Counted from the stretch's first letter, positions 50,012 through 58,882 are shown. The stretch: 64,000 bases of DNA from Microbacterium sp. SZ1 (GCF_002362255.1 NZ_LPVV01000002.1:1-64000), one strand, 5' to 3'. Notes: generated from the letters alone by a model not told the origin. Numbers and translations: made by a program.

Positions 50012-50548
50012 GTGCCAGATCACGAGCCGCGGCGCTCCGCCTCAGCGATCGAGCTGCTGCTCGACCCCGAGACCGAGGCCGCGGTCAGGGCGGAGTGGGA
50101 GGCCCTCGCCGCCCTCGGGGTGTCGAGCCTCGCGGCGCACACGGCCGCGAGCAACCGGCCGCACATCACGCTCGTGGCGCGAGTCGGTCTCGCGCCAGTG
50201 GCCGCGCAGATCTTCGCCGCGATGACGGGTTTCCCGATCACGCTCGGGGCTCCGCTGCTCTTCGGCAGCGGCGAGCGGCGCGTGCTGGCGCGCAGCGTGG
50301 TGCCGACGGCCGAGCTGCTGGCACTGCGCGACGTCGTGCTGTCGGCCGCCGGCCCCGTCGAGGACGCGCCCCACACCGGACACGGCGAATGGATGCCGCA
50401 CGTCGCCCTCGCGCGTCGCATCCGCGTCGCCGATCTGCCCGCTGCGCTCGACTGCGTCGGCGGGGATATTCGCGGACGGGCCGGCGTCGTGCGGCGCTGG
50501 GATGGGGATGCCGGGATCACCACCGTGCTGGCCGACCTCGGTCGGTGA
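50012..50548 (+). CDS. 2'-5' RNA ligase / 2H phosphoesterase family protein
   Basis: 178 aa. First 2H motif RPHITLV is intact (HxT); the second reads MPHVALA, where the usual Thr/Ser is Ala, so activity may be altered. Two-lobed fold with GEWMPHVALARRIRV in the C-terminal lobe. The GTG start has GATAAT exactly six bases upstream (50000-50005), so the mRNA is leaderless. Likely hydrolyses cyclic phosphates; substrate unknown. Confidence 0.75.
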   Translation: MPDHEPRRSASAIELLLDPETEAAVRAEWEALAALGVSSLAAHTAASNRPHITLVARVGLAPVAAQIFAAMTGFPITLGAPLLFGSGERRVLARSVVPTAELLALRDVVLSAAGPVEDAPHTGHGEWMPHVALARRIRVADLPAALDCVGGDIRGRAGVVRRWDGDAGITTVLADLGR

Positions 50549-50553
50549 CAGAG

Positions 50554-50853
50554 TCAACGCGGTGTCAGGAGAGCGACGCCGGCGATGATCGCGATCACTG
50601 CGCCGACGAGGGCGAGCCACCCGGTCACCTGACTTCGCATCAAGGCCGCCGCAGGGGATCTGGACTCCTCCCCGAGTCGTGCTCGGAGTTCGTCGGCCTC
50701 TCTCTCGAGTTCCTTCGAGCGTCCGATCAACTCCGGATTGCCGATGGTCGCGGCACCCATCGAGTTGCGCAACAGCTCGGCGTGCTCAGCTTCTACCTCC
50801 TGCAGCCGCCTCCTGAGCGCATTCTCGTCGGAGCCGCCTCGGCCCTCGATCAT
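50554..50853 (-). CDS. Small coiled-coil membrane protein
   Basis: 99 aa. N-terminal two thirds are helical and charged (NALRRRLQEVEAEHAELLRN, then IGRSKELEREADELRARLGEE), likely coiled coil, followed by one C-terminal membrane helix (VTGWLALVGAVIAIIAGVALL). ATG overlaps the stop of the next upstream small gene by four bases (ATGA). No known domain; a tail-anchored protein of unknown role. Confidence 0.65.
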   Translation of the reverse strand: MIEGRGGSDENALRRRLQEVEAEHAELLRNSMGAATIGNPELIGRSKELEREADELRARLGEESRSPAAALMRSQVTGWLALVGAVIAIIAGVALLTPR

Positions 50854-51092
50854 CCGTTCCGCCCCGCTCTCGTGGACCGCGCCGCGGGTGCGCGTCGATT
50901 CAGCCACCACAGCGTCACGATCGAGGCGGCGATGACGAGAGCGCTCAGCGCGATGATCACCCACGCATCGCCGGGCGCTCGGGAATGCAGCGTGACACCG
51001 AACCACAGGAGGAACGCGCCGATCAGGAGCGTCCAGCACGGGAGGACGACGCGGACGACGATGAGCCCCGCGCGGTGTGACCGATAGCTCAT
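50850..51092 (-). CDS. Small two-helix membrane protein
   Basis: 80 aa. Two membrane helices (GLIVVRVVLPCWTLLIGAFLL and AWVIIALSALVIAASIVTLWW) joined by a short loop, then a basic tail (RRAPAARSTRAGR). Coupled by ATGA overlap to the tail-anchored protein gene, so the two may form a small membrane complex. No family recognised. Confidence 0.65.
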   Translation of the reverse strand: MSYRSHRAGLIVVRVVLPCWTLLIGAFLLWFGVTLHSRAPGDAWVIIALSALVIAASIVTLWWLNRRAPAARSTRAGRNG

Positions 51093-51152
51093 CCAGGGTG
51101 CCCCTCTCGCGATTCCCCCGAGAGTAGTGCACGGCGTGAGTGCCGTGACAGA

Positions 51153-52508
51153 TCACTCGACGAGCAGCGCGGGCTCCTCCAGCACGCTCGCGACATCCGC
51201 GATGAAGCGGCTCATGCCGTCGCCGTCCACGACGCGGTGGTCGAACGAGCCGGCGACCGTCGTGACCCAGCGCGGGCGGACCTCGCCGTCCACGACCCAC
51301 GGCTTCTGACTGATCGTCCCCATCGCCACGATCCCGGCCTCGCCGGGGTTGATGATCGGCGTTCCAGCATCCATCCCGAAGACGCCGATGTTGGTGATCG
51401 TGATGGTTCCGTGCTGCTGGTCGGCCGGCGTGGTCTTGCCCTCCCGTGCCGTGACGGTGAGCCGGTTCAGAGCCCTGGCCAGGTCCTTCATGCTGAGATC
51501 CTGCGCGTCCTTGATGTTGGGCACGAGCAGGCCGCGCGGGGTCGCCGCGGCGATGCCGAGATTGACGTAGTGGCGCACCGCGATCTCGGCGCCATTCTCG
51601 GTCTCGATCCAGGCGGCGTTGACCATCGGCGTGCGGCGGGCCGCCCAGATCACGGCGCGCGCCACGATCAGCAGCGGCGAGACACGGATGTCGGCGTAGT
51701 CGGGCGACGCCTTCAGCCGCTTTACCAGCTCCATGGTGCGGGTCGCGTCGACGTCCTTCCACACGGTGACGTGCGGGGCCGAGTACGCGCTCTGCACCAT
51801 CGCCGACGACGTCGCCTTGCGCACGCCCTTGACCGGGATGGACTCGGTGCGATCGTCGGATGCCGGAGAGGATGCCGCAGCCGGCGCCACCCCGCGGGCG
51901 AGCCCGGCCGGGGGCGGCTGCGGAGCGGGGACGGTCTCCTCGCGCACGTCGCCCCACTCGGGGGTCTGGATGTTGCGGAACACGCTCGCCTGCTCGGCGT
52001 GCTTCACGACGTCGTCGCGGGTGACCTCGCCGTCGGCGCCGGTCGGGGTGACGGTCGTCAGGTCGACGCCCAGGTCGCGGGCGAGCTTGCGGATCGGCGG
52101 CTTCGCGATCACGCCCACCGACGAGCGCACCGGGCGCTCCGCCGGGCGCTTGCGACGCGAGGTCGCACCACCCCCGGAGCCGTAGCCGACGAGCACGGAG
52201 CCGCCCCCCTCTTCAGGAGCGGGAGCCTCGGCCGTCGCGATCACGCCGGGGCCGGCGTCGTCGCGCGCATCCGTCACGAAGGTGATGATCGGCGAGCCGA
52301 CCTCGACCGTCTCCCCCTCGGCGACCAGCAGCTCACCGACGACACCGGCGTGCGGCGAGGGCAGCTCGACGAGAGACTTCGCCGTCTCGATCTCGCAGAT
52401 CACGTCGTTGATCGCGACGGTGTCGCCGGGCGCGACCTTCCACGCGACGATCTCGGCCTCGGTCAGGCCCTCGCCCACGTCGGGAAGGGTGAAGTTCTGC
52501 GTGCTCAT
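51153..52508 (-). CDS. bkdC: Branched-chain alpha-keto acid dehydrogenase E2 (acyltransferase)
   Basis: 451 aa. One lipoyl domain (residues 1-78, lipoyl Lys in [14 protein letters not shown]), an E3-binding domain ([22 protein letters not shown], about residues 133-165), Pro/Ala-rich linkers and the C-terminal acyltransferase domain with the catalytic [16 protein letters not shown]. Transfers the acyl group from E1 to CoA. Last gene of the E1alpha-E1beta-E2 operon; a 53-base gap to E1beta holds a REP-like element. E3 is not encoded here. Confidence 0.92.
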   Translation of the reverse strand: MSTQNFTLPDVGEGLTEAEIVAWKVAPGDTVAINDVICEIETAKSLVELPSPHAGVVGELLVAEGETVEVGSPIITFVTDARDDAGPGVIATAEAPAPEEGGGSVLVGYGSGGGATSRRKRPAERPVRSSVGVIAKPPIRKLARDLGVDLTTVTPTGADGEVTRDDVVKHAEQASVFRNIQTPEWGDVREETVPAPQPPPAGLARGVAPAAASSPASDDRTESIPVKGVRKATSSAMVQSAYSAPHVTVWKDVDATRTMELVKRLKASPDYADIRVSPLLIVARAVIWAARRTPMVNAAWIETENGAEIAVRHYVNLGIAAATPRGLLVPNIKDAQDLSMKDLARALNRLTVTAREGKTTPADQQHGTITITNIGVFGMDAGTPIINPGEAGIVAMGTISQKPWVVDGEVRPRWVTTVAGSFDHRVVDGDGMSRFIADVASVLEEPALLVE

Positions 52509-52523
52509 GATTGATCCTTACTG

Positions 52524-52554
52524 CGTTTCGTCTCGCTGCGCTCGCTCAACGACC
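52524..52554. repeat. REP-like element, copy 3
   Basis: CGTTTCGTCTCGCTGCGCTC then GCTCAACGACC; the reverse complement matches the element at 27293 and shares both ends with 37160. It fills most of the gap between E1beta and E2, so it is transcribed within the operon and can form a small ACGACC/GGTCGT stem at its end. Confidence 0.75.
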
Positions 52555-52561
52555 AGGGTCG

Positions 52562-53542
52562 TCAGTAGGCCAGGGAACGGTCGACGGCTTCGAGGATGCG
52601 GTCGGCATCCGGCAGGTACGCGCCCTCGAGCTTCGCGGGCGGGAAGGGTGTGTCGTACCCCGACACCCGCAGCACGGGGGCTTCGAGTGCGTAGAAAGCG
52701 CGCTCCATGACGGTCGCCGCGACCTCCGAGCCGAGGCTCGTGAAGCCCTGCGCCTCCTGCGCGTAGACCATGCGTCCGGTCTTGCGCACCGACCCGAGGA
52801 TCGGCTCGTAGTCGATCGGAGACAGCGACCGCACGTCGACCACCTCGCAGCTCGTGCCCTCGCCCTCGGCGAGCGCGGCCGCCTGCAGCAGCGTCGTCAC
52901 CATCGCGCCATGCCCGACGAGCGTGACGTCGGACCCGGTGCGCACCACGCGCGAGGCGTGCAACGGCGCGGCGGAGGCATCCAGCTCCACCTCGCCCTTG
53001 GGCCAGTAGCGACTCTTGGGCTCCATGAAGATCACCGGGTCGTTCGACGCGATGGCCTCCTGGATCATCCAGTACGCGTCGTTCGGCGTCGACGGCGACA
53101 CCACCCGCAGACCGGGGGTGTGCGTGAAGTACGCCTCGGGGCTCTCCTGGTGGTGCTCGACCGCGCCGATGTGCCCGCCGTACGGGATGCGGATCACGAT
53201 CGGCAGGCTCAGCGCACCCTCGTGACGGTTGGTGAGCTTGGCGAGCTGCGTCGTGATCTGGTCGAACGCCGGGAACACGAACCCGTCGAACTGGATCTCG
53301 ATCACGGGGCGGAATCCCGTCATGGCCAGGCCGATCGCCGTGCCGACGATGCCCGACTCGGCGAGCGGGGTGTCGAGCACGCGCCGGTCGCCGAAGTCGC
53401 GCTGGAGGTGCTCGGTCACGCGGAACACGCCACCGAGCCTGCCGATGTCCTCCCCCATGAGCAGGACCTTCGGGTCGTCCTCCATCGCCTTGCGCAGACC
53501 GGCATTCAGCGCCTTGCTGAACGGCATCGTCTCGAGAGTCAT
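52562..53542 (-). CDS. bkdB: Branched-chain alpha-keto acid dehydrogenase E1 beta
   Basis: 326 aa. Typical opening MTLETMPFSKALNAGLRKAM, then VLLMGEDIGRLGGVFRVTEHL, the RVLDTPLAESGIVGTAIGLA block and the C-terminal SGYDTPFPPAKLEG. ATG 53542 is chosen; an in-frame ATG at 53581 would add 13 residues with no better ribosome site. Binds thiamine diphosphate at the interface with E1alpha. Confidence 0.9.
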   Translation of the reverse strand: MTLETMPFSKALNAGLRKAMEDDPKVLLMGEDIGRLGGVFRVTEHLQRDFGDRRVLDTPLAESGIVGTAIGLAMTGFRPVIEIQFDGFVFPAFDQITTQLAKLTNRHEGALSLPIVIRIPYGGHIGAVEHHQESPEAYFTHTPGLRVVSPSTPNDAYWMIQEAIASNDPVIFMEPKSRYWPKGEVELDASAAPLHASRVVRTGSDVTLVGHGAMVTTLLQAAALAEGEGTSCEVVDVRSLSPIDYEPILGSVRKTGRMVYAQEAQGFTSLGSEVAATVMERAFYALEAPVLRVSGYDTPFPPAKLEGAYLPDADRILEAVDRSLAY

Positions 53543-53589
53543 GCCTGCACCGTCCTCGACGTCGTGAAGTTCTGCGGCCATGAGCAGGT

Positions 53590-53642
53590 TCTGCGGCCTC
53601 GGCTGCGTGCAGAGGCCGCAGAGAGTGCCGAAGGCCGCAGAA
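53590..53642 (-). terminator. Intercistronic hairpin between E1alpha and E1beta
   Basis: TCTGCGGCCT (53590-53599) can pair with AGGCCGCAGA at 53613-53622 or with a second copy at 53631-53641. The two alternative partners suggest switchable folding or partial attenuation in the 115-base gap between the genes. Confidence 0.45.
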
Positions 53643-53657
53643 GTTGCGCGGACCGGG

Positions 53658-54785
53658 TCATGCCTGCCCTCCCTCGAACGACGCCTCGTACCGGGCGCGC
53701 CACGCCTTCTGCTCCGCGATGAGCGGATGCGGGTCGCTGTACACGTGGTCGAACATCTTGTCGGCGCTGGGCGGTCCGAGCTCGACCGTGCGGGCACGCA
53801 GGTCCTCCGCGGCGTCGGCCGCCTCGGCATCCGTGTCGGCGAAGAACTGCGCCGACGCACCGCGGTTCTCCAGGAACGCCCTCATGCGCACGATCGGGTC
53901 CCTCAGGGCCCACGACTCCTCCTCGTCGGAGCCGCGGTACTTCGTCGGGTCGTCGCTCGTGGTGTGAGCGCCGAGGCGGTAGGTGACCGCCTCGATGGCG
54001 CGGGGTCCGCCGCCGGCGCGCGCCTCGTCGAGCGCGACCCGCGAGACGGCGTAGCTGGCGAGCACATCGTTGCCGTCGACGCGCACGCTCGGGATGCCGT
54101 AGCCGGCGCTGCGCTCGACGAGCGGCACTCGGGACTGCGTCGTCACGGGAACGGAGATCGCCCAGTGGTTGTTCTGCAGGAAGAACACGGTCGGAGCCTG
54201 GTAGCTCGCGGCGAAGACCATGGCCTCGTGCACGTCGCCCTGACTGGAGGCGCCGTCGCCGTAGTAGACGATGACGGCTTCGTCACGGTCGGGGTCGCCC
54301 GTCGCGGTGCGGCCGTCGAACGAGAGTCCCATCGCGTAGCCGGCGGCGTGCAGGGTCTGCGAGCCGAGCACCAGCGTGTAGAGGCGGGTGTTGCCGTTCT
54401 TCGGGTCGGTCGGATCCCAACCGCCATGCGAGACGCCGCGCATGAGCTTGATGATGTCGACGGGGTCGACGCCCCGGATTCGGGCGACGACGTGCTCGCG
54501 GTACGACGGGAAGATCGTGTCCTGCGCGCGGGCTGCCCGGCCGGAGCCGACCTGAGCGGCCTCCTGTCCGCGGCTCGGCGGCCATAGGGCGAGCTGGCCC
54601 TGCCGCTGCAGGTTCGTCGCCTGGGTGTCGATCGCCCGGATGACGACCATGTCTCGGTAGAACTGCTCGAGCTCGGCGTCGCTGATCGCCTCGATGAGAG
54701 GCAGATACTGCTCGGCTGCCGGGCTCGGGGCGAAGCTGCCGTCGGCGTCAAGGACACGCACGAGGGGGGTCTCGGGGGTACTCAC
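53658..54785 (-). CDS. bkdA: Branched-chain alpha-keto acid dehydrogenase E1 alpha
   Basis: 375 aa. Thiamine diphosphate motif YYGDGASSQGDVHEAMVFAASYQ...NNHWAISVPV, the substrate-site region PSYREHVVARIRGV, and the phospho-loop-like LGAHTTSDDPTKYR. The GTG at 54785 has TAGCGT seven bases upstream, so a leaderless start is likely. First gene of the bkd operon. Decarboxylates the keto acids of Val, Leu and Ile, feeding branched-chain fatty acid primers, expected in a Microbacteriaceae membrane. Confidence 0.92.
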   Translation of the reverse strand: MSTPETPLVRVLDADGSFAPSPAAEQYLPLIEAISDAELEQFYRDMVVIRAIDTQATNLQRQGQLALWPPSRGQEAAQVGSGRAARAQDTIFPSYREHVVARIRGVDPVDIIKLMRGVSHGGWDPTDPKNGNTRLYTLVLGSQTLHAAGYAMGLSFDGRTATGDPDRDEAVIVYYGDGASSQGDVHEAMVFAASYQAPTVFFLQNNHWAISVPVTTQSRVPLVERSAGYGIPSVRVDGNDVLASYAVSRVALDEARAGGGPRAIEAVTYRLGAHTTSDDPTKYRGSDEEESWALRDPIVRMRAFLENRGASAQFFADTDAEAADAAEDLRARTVELGPPSADKMFDHVYSDPHPLIAEQKAWRARYEASFEGGQA

Positions 54786-54871
54786 GCGGTCCACGCTACC
54801 CGCGCCCGCATGCCAGGTCACGTATACCTAGGACGCCCTCGTAACTGCCGGGAATCCGAAGAAAAGGCCGG

Positions 54872-55939
54872 TCAGCGCAGGATGGCGGCGACCGCGAGCA
54901 CGCGATCGACCGACGCCTCCTCGCCCACCGAGATGCGGATGCCGTCGCCCGAGAACGGACGGACGACGAGGTCGTTCTCGGCGAAGGCGGCAGCCGCGGC
55001 ATCCGTCTCCGCGCCCGTGGGGAGCCAGACGAAGTTGGCCTGGGAATCCGGGATGTCCCACCCCTGCGCCCGCAGACCGTCGAGGAGCCGGGTGCGGCGC
55101 TCGACCAGCACGGCGACGCGCTCCAAGAGCTCGGACTCGGCATCCAGGCTCGCGATGGCGGCGTTCTCCGCTGCCGACGTGACGGACAGCGGGATGCCGG
55201 TGGTGCGCGCCGCGTCCAGCACCTTCTCGTTGCCGATGGCATAGCCGACCCGCAGGCCGGCGAGACCGTAGGCCTTGGAGAACGTGCGCAGCACGACGAC
55301 GTTCGGATGCTGCTCGAACACGCGCTCGGCGAGACCGTCGATCGCGTTCTCGTCGGTGACGAACTCCGCGTACGCCTCGTCGAGGATGACGAGGACATCC
55401 GCCGGCACCCGATCGATGAAGCGGGCGAACTCGGCGCGCGTGATGATCGGACCCGTGGGGTTGTTGGGCGTGCAGAGGATCACCGCGCGGGTGCGGTCGG
55501 TGACGGCATCGGCCATGGCGTCCAGATCATGACGCGCGTCGGCGGTGAGCGGAACCTGAACGCCGGTCGCACCGGCGACGAGCGGGAGACTCGGGTACGC
55601 CTCGAAGGAGCGCCACGCGTAGACGACCTCGTCGCCGACGGAGGCCGTGGCCAGGATCAGCTGGTGCAGGATCGACACGCTGCCCGCCGCGACGTGCACC
55701 TGATCGGGGTCGACTCCGTACCGGGCGCCCAGGCGCTCGCGGAGGCGCAGCGCGGTCGCGTCGGGGTAGCGGTTGACCGGGGTCGTGTGCTGCAGGGCCT
55801 CGGCGACCGAGGGGAGCGGATCGAAGGGGTTCTCGTTGCTCGAGAGCTTGAACGCGTCGGGTCCGGCCTGCTTGCCCTGTCGATACGGCGCGAGGGCGGC
55901 GATGGCGGGGCGGATGCGCGGGAGGATCGGGTCGGTCAC
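54872..55939 (-). CDS. HisC/aromatic-type aminotransferase
   Basis: 355 aa, fold type I PLP enzyme. Typical HisC-like blocks: [41 protein letters not shown]-Lys in [22 protein letters not shown], and a C-terminal [14 protein letters not shown]. No other histidine gene is nearby, so it may be the aromatic or broad aminotransferase (Pat) instead of the HisC of histidine synthesis. The GTG has TAGAGT six bases upstream, so leaderless. Next to bkd, transamination of keto acids fits. Confidence 0.85.
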   Translation of the reverse strand: MTDPILPRIRPAIAALAPYRQGKQAGPDAFKLSSNENPFDPLPSVAEALQHTTPVNRYPDATALRLRERLGARYGVDPDQVHVAAGSVSILHQLILATASVGDEVVYAWRSFEAYPSLPLVAGATGVQVPLTADARHDLDAMADAVTDRTRAVILCTPNNPTGPIITRAEFARFIDRVPADVLVILDEAYAEFVTDENAIDGLAERVFEQHPNVVVLRTFSKAYGLAGLRVGYAIGNEKVLDAARTTGIPLSVTSAAENAAIASLDAESELLERVAVLVERRTRLLDGLRAQGWDIPDSQANFVWLPTGAETDAAAAAFAENDLVVRPFSGDGIRISVGEEASVDRVLAVAAILR

Positions 55940-55968
55940 AGCACCACTCTAGGATCCACAGGGCTCTG

Positions 55969-56163
55969 GTGACCACGATCGCGCTCTTCGACGGGGACAA
56001 GAGAATCTCGCTCGTCCTGACCTTCATCTTCATCCGCATGAACGGGTTCGAGCTGACCTTCACGAATGACGAGGCTTTCGACTTCGTGCTCGATGTCGCA
56101 CAGAGCCGAATCGACCTCGACCAGATCGCGACGATCATCGCGGCGCACATCCGATCCCAGTGA
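55969..56163 (+). pseudogene. Truncated Doc/Fic-family toxin remnant
   Basis: 64 aa matching only the C-terminal half of Doc-type toxins: IALFDGDKRISLVLTFIFIR corresponds to the HxFxDGNKR active-site loop, followed by MNGFELTFTNDEAFDFVLDV. The catalytic His position is Ile and the Asn is Asp, and the N-terminal helices are missing where the aminotransferase gene begins. No antitoxin gene is adjacent. I read it as a decayed toxin-antitoxin module, probably inactive. Confidence 0.72.
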
Positions 56164-56227
56164 GCGACGATCCGCCCCTCCGGCTCCACCTGACATCCGC
56201 GCACCCTCGTGCGAGACTGGCCTGACC

Positions 56228-56632
56228 ATGCGCTTCATCATCCGAGTCGTCGTCAACGCGTTCGCCCTCTGGGTCGTCACGCTGATCCCCGCTCTGCAGG
56301 TCACGGTCACGGCGTTCCCTCCGGGAGAGACGCTGCAGCTCGTGCTGACCCTGCTGGCCGTCGCCGCGATCTTCGCGCTGGTGAATACGATCATCGGCAC
56401 GGTCGTCAAGATCGTCGCGTTCCCGCTGTACATCATCACGTTCGGGCTCATCGGGTTCGTGATCAACGGCTTCCTGCTGTGGCTCACCGCCTGGATCACG
56501 AGCGGCTTCGGCTGGGGCCTCACGGTCGGCTCGTTCTGGTGGGGTGTGGTCGCCGCACTCATCATCTCGGTGATCAACGGCATCTTCGGCTTCATCCTGC
56601 GTCCGCAGCGCCGTAAGTCCCGCCGGGACTGA
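56228..56632 (+). CDS. Phage-holin-family (PF04020-type) membrane protein
   Basis: 134 aa with four membrane helices (FIIRVVVNAFALWVVTLIPAL, LVLTLLAVAAIFALVNTIIG, FPLYIITFGLIGFVINGFLLWL, FWWGVVAALIISVINGIFGF) and a basic C terminus. This is the small family often labelled holin-like but present on chromosomes without phages. Function unknown; no phage gene lies nearby, so a housekeeping envelope role is likelier. Confidence 0.8.
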   Translation: MRFIIRVVVNAFALWVVTLIPALQVTVTAFPPGETLQLVLTLLAVAAIFALVNTIIGTVVKIVAFPLYIITFGLIGFVINGFLLWLTAWITSGFGWGLTVGSFWWGVVAALIISVINGIFGFILRPQRRKSRRD

Positions 56633-56649
56633 CTCGACCAACGCCGACC

Positions 56650-57930
56650 TCAGGGAATCACCCGTTCGGCGCGGTACTCGGTGCGCTCGATCACGTCGGC
56701 GTCGTCGAGTTCGCCCCAGAGCCGATCGACGCTCTCGATTCGCGGGTCTCCCGCGGCGTCGGCATCCTCCGCGAGTTCGACGTACGACGCGAGCAGATGC
56801 GGATCCCCGAAGTCGCCCCGCGCGAACCCCGGAGAGTGCTCCGCGGTGACCGAGACACTGTCCGGCGAGCCCGTCCCAGCCGGCGAGCCCCCGCCCGCGA
56901 GCGCCCGCACCGAGTCGTCGGTGTAGCCGAGCGTCACGAGGGTCTGGTCGCTGTCGAGCGTGGGGTCGACAGGGCTTCCCGCCGTCACGACCAAGGGCAC
57001 GTCGTATGCGCTCTCCATCGCGAAGTGCGATGCGATCATGCCTCCCTGCGAGTGCGCGACGATCCGCACCTCGTCTCCGGGTTCCGCACCGGCGGCCTCG
57101 ACCGCCGCGAGCGTCGCCTCGTACGAGGCGGAGTTCTGCCCGACATACAACTGGAAGTTCGACTTCATGTCCCATGGATCGGGCCCGCCCATGTCGCCGG
57201 GGGCGAACGTCTGGGTCCCCTTCACGTACACCACGTATTTCGCGACGCCACCCGCGAACGAGTACTTCTCGACCGCTACCTGCGCTCCGCGCTTCTCGGG
57301 GATCCGATTCAGCGCACCCGCGAGACCCGAAGGGGCCGCTGAGGGCATCGCGGTCTTCACGGGGCTCACCGTGACCGCGTCCGCCGCCCCGCGCAGCCGG
57401 GACCCGCGGGTGATCACGCCGCGCCCGGACGCGGCGCCGACGAGAGCCGGGAAGACGCCGACGGGGCCCAGGAGCCCGCCGAGCGGCACCTGCGTGACCA
57501 ACCCAGCGAACCGCTCGTCCTCCCACCGCTCGATCAGCCCGCGGGCGAGATCGGGGATCCGCGGATCGGACTCCTCGAGCCGCCGCATCCCGGCGCGCGC
57601 TTCGTCCCCGGCCGCGCCCAGGCCTCGCGTCCGCGCCTCGACGAGCAGCTCGACGTATTCGTAGGTGTCGGCCATCAACCGGGTGCTCGCGGCCGCGTCG
57701 ACGCATTCCCCGTGCAGCACCGCTGCGCGATGACCGAGTGCCCACATCGCGACCGTGTCGACGAGGGCGCTGAGTCCCGGGGTGTCGACGATCCGCTCGT
57801 ACGCGCTGCGCAGCACCCGGGCCGCCTCGTCGTGGCCGACCGCCGCGGCATCCATCCGGTTCGCCAGCTCCCGCAGCGCGTCGGGGTCGACCGAGATCGC
57901 CCCGCCGTGGCCGATGTCCGCCCCGCTCAC
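56650..57930 (-). CDS. Alpha/beta hydrolase with helical N-terminal domain
   Basis: 426 aa from a GTG that overlaps the upstream small gene (GTGA). Residues 1-140 are helical and WXG-like in size (DALRELANRMDAAAVGHDEAARVL; ALGHRAAVLHGECVDAA), then a lipase-like domain with the nucleophile elbow VAHSQGG (Ser about 294), a likely acid, and His in GDPHLLASY. No signal peptide. Lipase domains fused to such helical parts occur among actinobacterial type VII secretion substrates, so secretion by that route is possible but unproven. Confidence 0.7.
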   Translation of the reverse strand: MSGADIGHGGAISVDPDALRELANRMDAAAVGHDEAARVLRSAYERIVDTPGLSALVDTVAMWALGHRAAVLHGECVDAAASTRLMADTYEYVELLVEARTRGLGAAGDEARAGMRRLEESDPRIPDLARGLIERWEDERFAGLVTQVPLGGLLGPVGVFPALVGAASGRGVITRGSRLRGAADAVTVSPVKTAMPSAAPSGLAGALNRIPEKRGAQVAVEKYSFAGGVAKYVVYVKGTQTFAPGDMGGPDPWDMKSNFQLYVGQNSASYEATLAAVEAAGAEPGDEVRIVAHSQGGMIASHFAMESAYDVPLVVTAGSPVDPTLDSDQTLVTLGYTDDSVRALAGGGSPAGTGSPDSVSVTAEHSPGFARGDFGDPHLLASYVELAEDADAAGDPRIESVDRLWGELDDADVIERTEYRAERVIP

Positions 57931-58187
57931 GCGGTCACGCTCGCGATCCGCGCCTCGTGCAGCCCCGCGTCGGCCGCAGCGATCCGCGTCCGGGTCGCGA
58001 GGTCGCTCAGGGTGTCGCGGAGCGCCGTCACCCCGTCCGACCGCCACTCGGCGTCGTGGGATAGCGCCAGCACGTCGCCGGCGGCGCCGTCGAGGGCGTC
58101 TCGCGCGACACCGACCTCGGCGAGCGCCTGCAGCAGCACCCACAGCGCATCGGAGGTCAGGGTGTCGGCGGGAGCGATGGAGAGCAT
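57927..58187 (-). CDS. Small helical protein partnering the hydrolase
   Basis: 86 aa, mostly alpha-helical (DALWVLLQALAEVGVARDALDG, then TALRDTLSDLATRTRIAAAD), no Cys, no membrane helix. GAGGG precedes the ATG and the gene overlaps the hydrolase gene by four bases, so they are translated together. Size and helical make-up resemble the small partners (WXG100/ESAT-6-like) of larger secreted proteins, though the W-x-G turn itself is not seen. Confidence 0.6.
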   Translation of the reverse strand: MLSIAPADTLTSDALWVLLQALAEVGVARDALDGAAGDVLALSHDAEWRSDGVTALRDTLSDLATRTRIAAADAGLHEARIASVTA

Positions 58188-58342
58188 GCCCTCAGCATCC
58201 GCTGTTCCGGCGACGCGCGCGTCGGCAGCGCACGTCCGCGACCGGCATCCGTGAGCATGTCGTCGGGGAGGCGGGCGGTGCAGAACACGTGGCCGCGGCA
58301 TCCGGCGTCGCGCGATCAGCCCTCGGAGGGCAGAATGGACCG

Positions 58343-58882
58343 GTGACGTCCGAAGATCCCTTCCGCGTGATCTTCGTGTGCACGGGGAACATCTGCCGCT
58401 CCCCGATGGCGGAGGTGGTCTTCCGCGATCTCGCAGAGCGCCAGGGTCTCGGCTCGCGCATCGTGTCGCGCAGCGCTGGTACCGGCGACTGGCACCTGGG
58501 CGAGCGCGCCGACCACCGCACGATCGACGCCCTCGCGCGCCGCGACTACGACGGGTCGCAGCATCGGGCCAGGCAGTTCACCTACGCCTCGTTCGCGGAG
58601 AACGATCTGGTCGTCGCGCTCGACCGCACCCACGAGCGCGTGCTGCGGGAGTGGGCGCGCGATGAGGACGAAGAGGGCAAGGTCACGCTGCTGCTCGCCT
58701 TCGACCCCGCAGCACCGTCGCTCGACGTGCCAGACCCGTACTACGCCGGCCCCGAGATGTTCGATTCGGTGCTCGGTATGATCGAGACGGCGACCCGCGG
58801 GCTGTTCCGCCAGCTCGAGCCGGCTCTTCGCCAGCCCCGCTCGCCCCGAGGCATCGGGGCCCGATCAGGAGGACTCCCCTGA
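58343..58882 (+). CDS. Low-molecular-weight protein tyrosine phosphatase
   Basis: 179 aa. Active-site loop VFVCTGNICRSPMAE (here IFVCTGNICRS) at about residues 10-22, and the catalytic Asp in VPDPYYAGPEMFD. The GTG is preceded by CAGAAT six bases upstream. Removes phosphate from protein tyrosines. Its stop overlaps the purB start in CTGA, so the two genes are translationally coupled. Confidence 0.88.
   Translation: MTSEDPFRVIFVCTGNICRSPMAEVVFRDLAERQGLGSRIVSRSAGTGDWHLGERADHRTIDALARRDYDGSQHRARQFTYASFAENDLVVALDRTHERVLREWARDEDEEGKVTLLLAFDPAAPSLDVPDPYYAGPEMFDSVLGMIETATRGLFRQLEPALRQPRSPRGIGARSGGLP

Noticed and set aside
54786..54840. GGTATACGT upstream of E1alpha as a fifth LacI operator
   Set aside because: Only one half of the GNATACGTATNC pattern is present and the neighbouring gene belongs to unrelated metabolism.
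56228..56632. Prophage or phage lysis holin
   Set aside because: The family is widespread on chromosomes and no phage structural, integrase or lysin gene is near.
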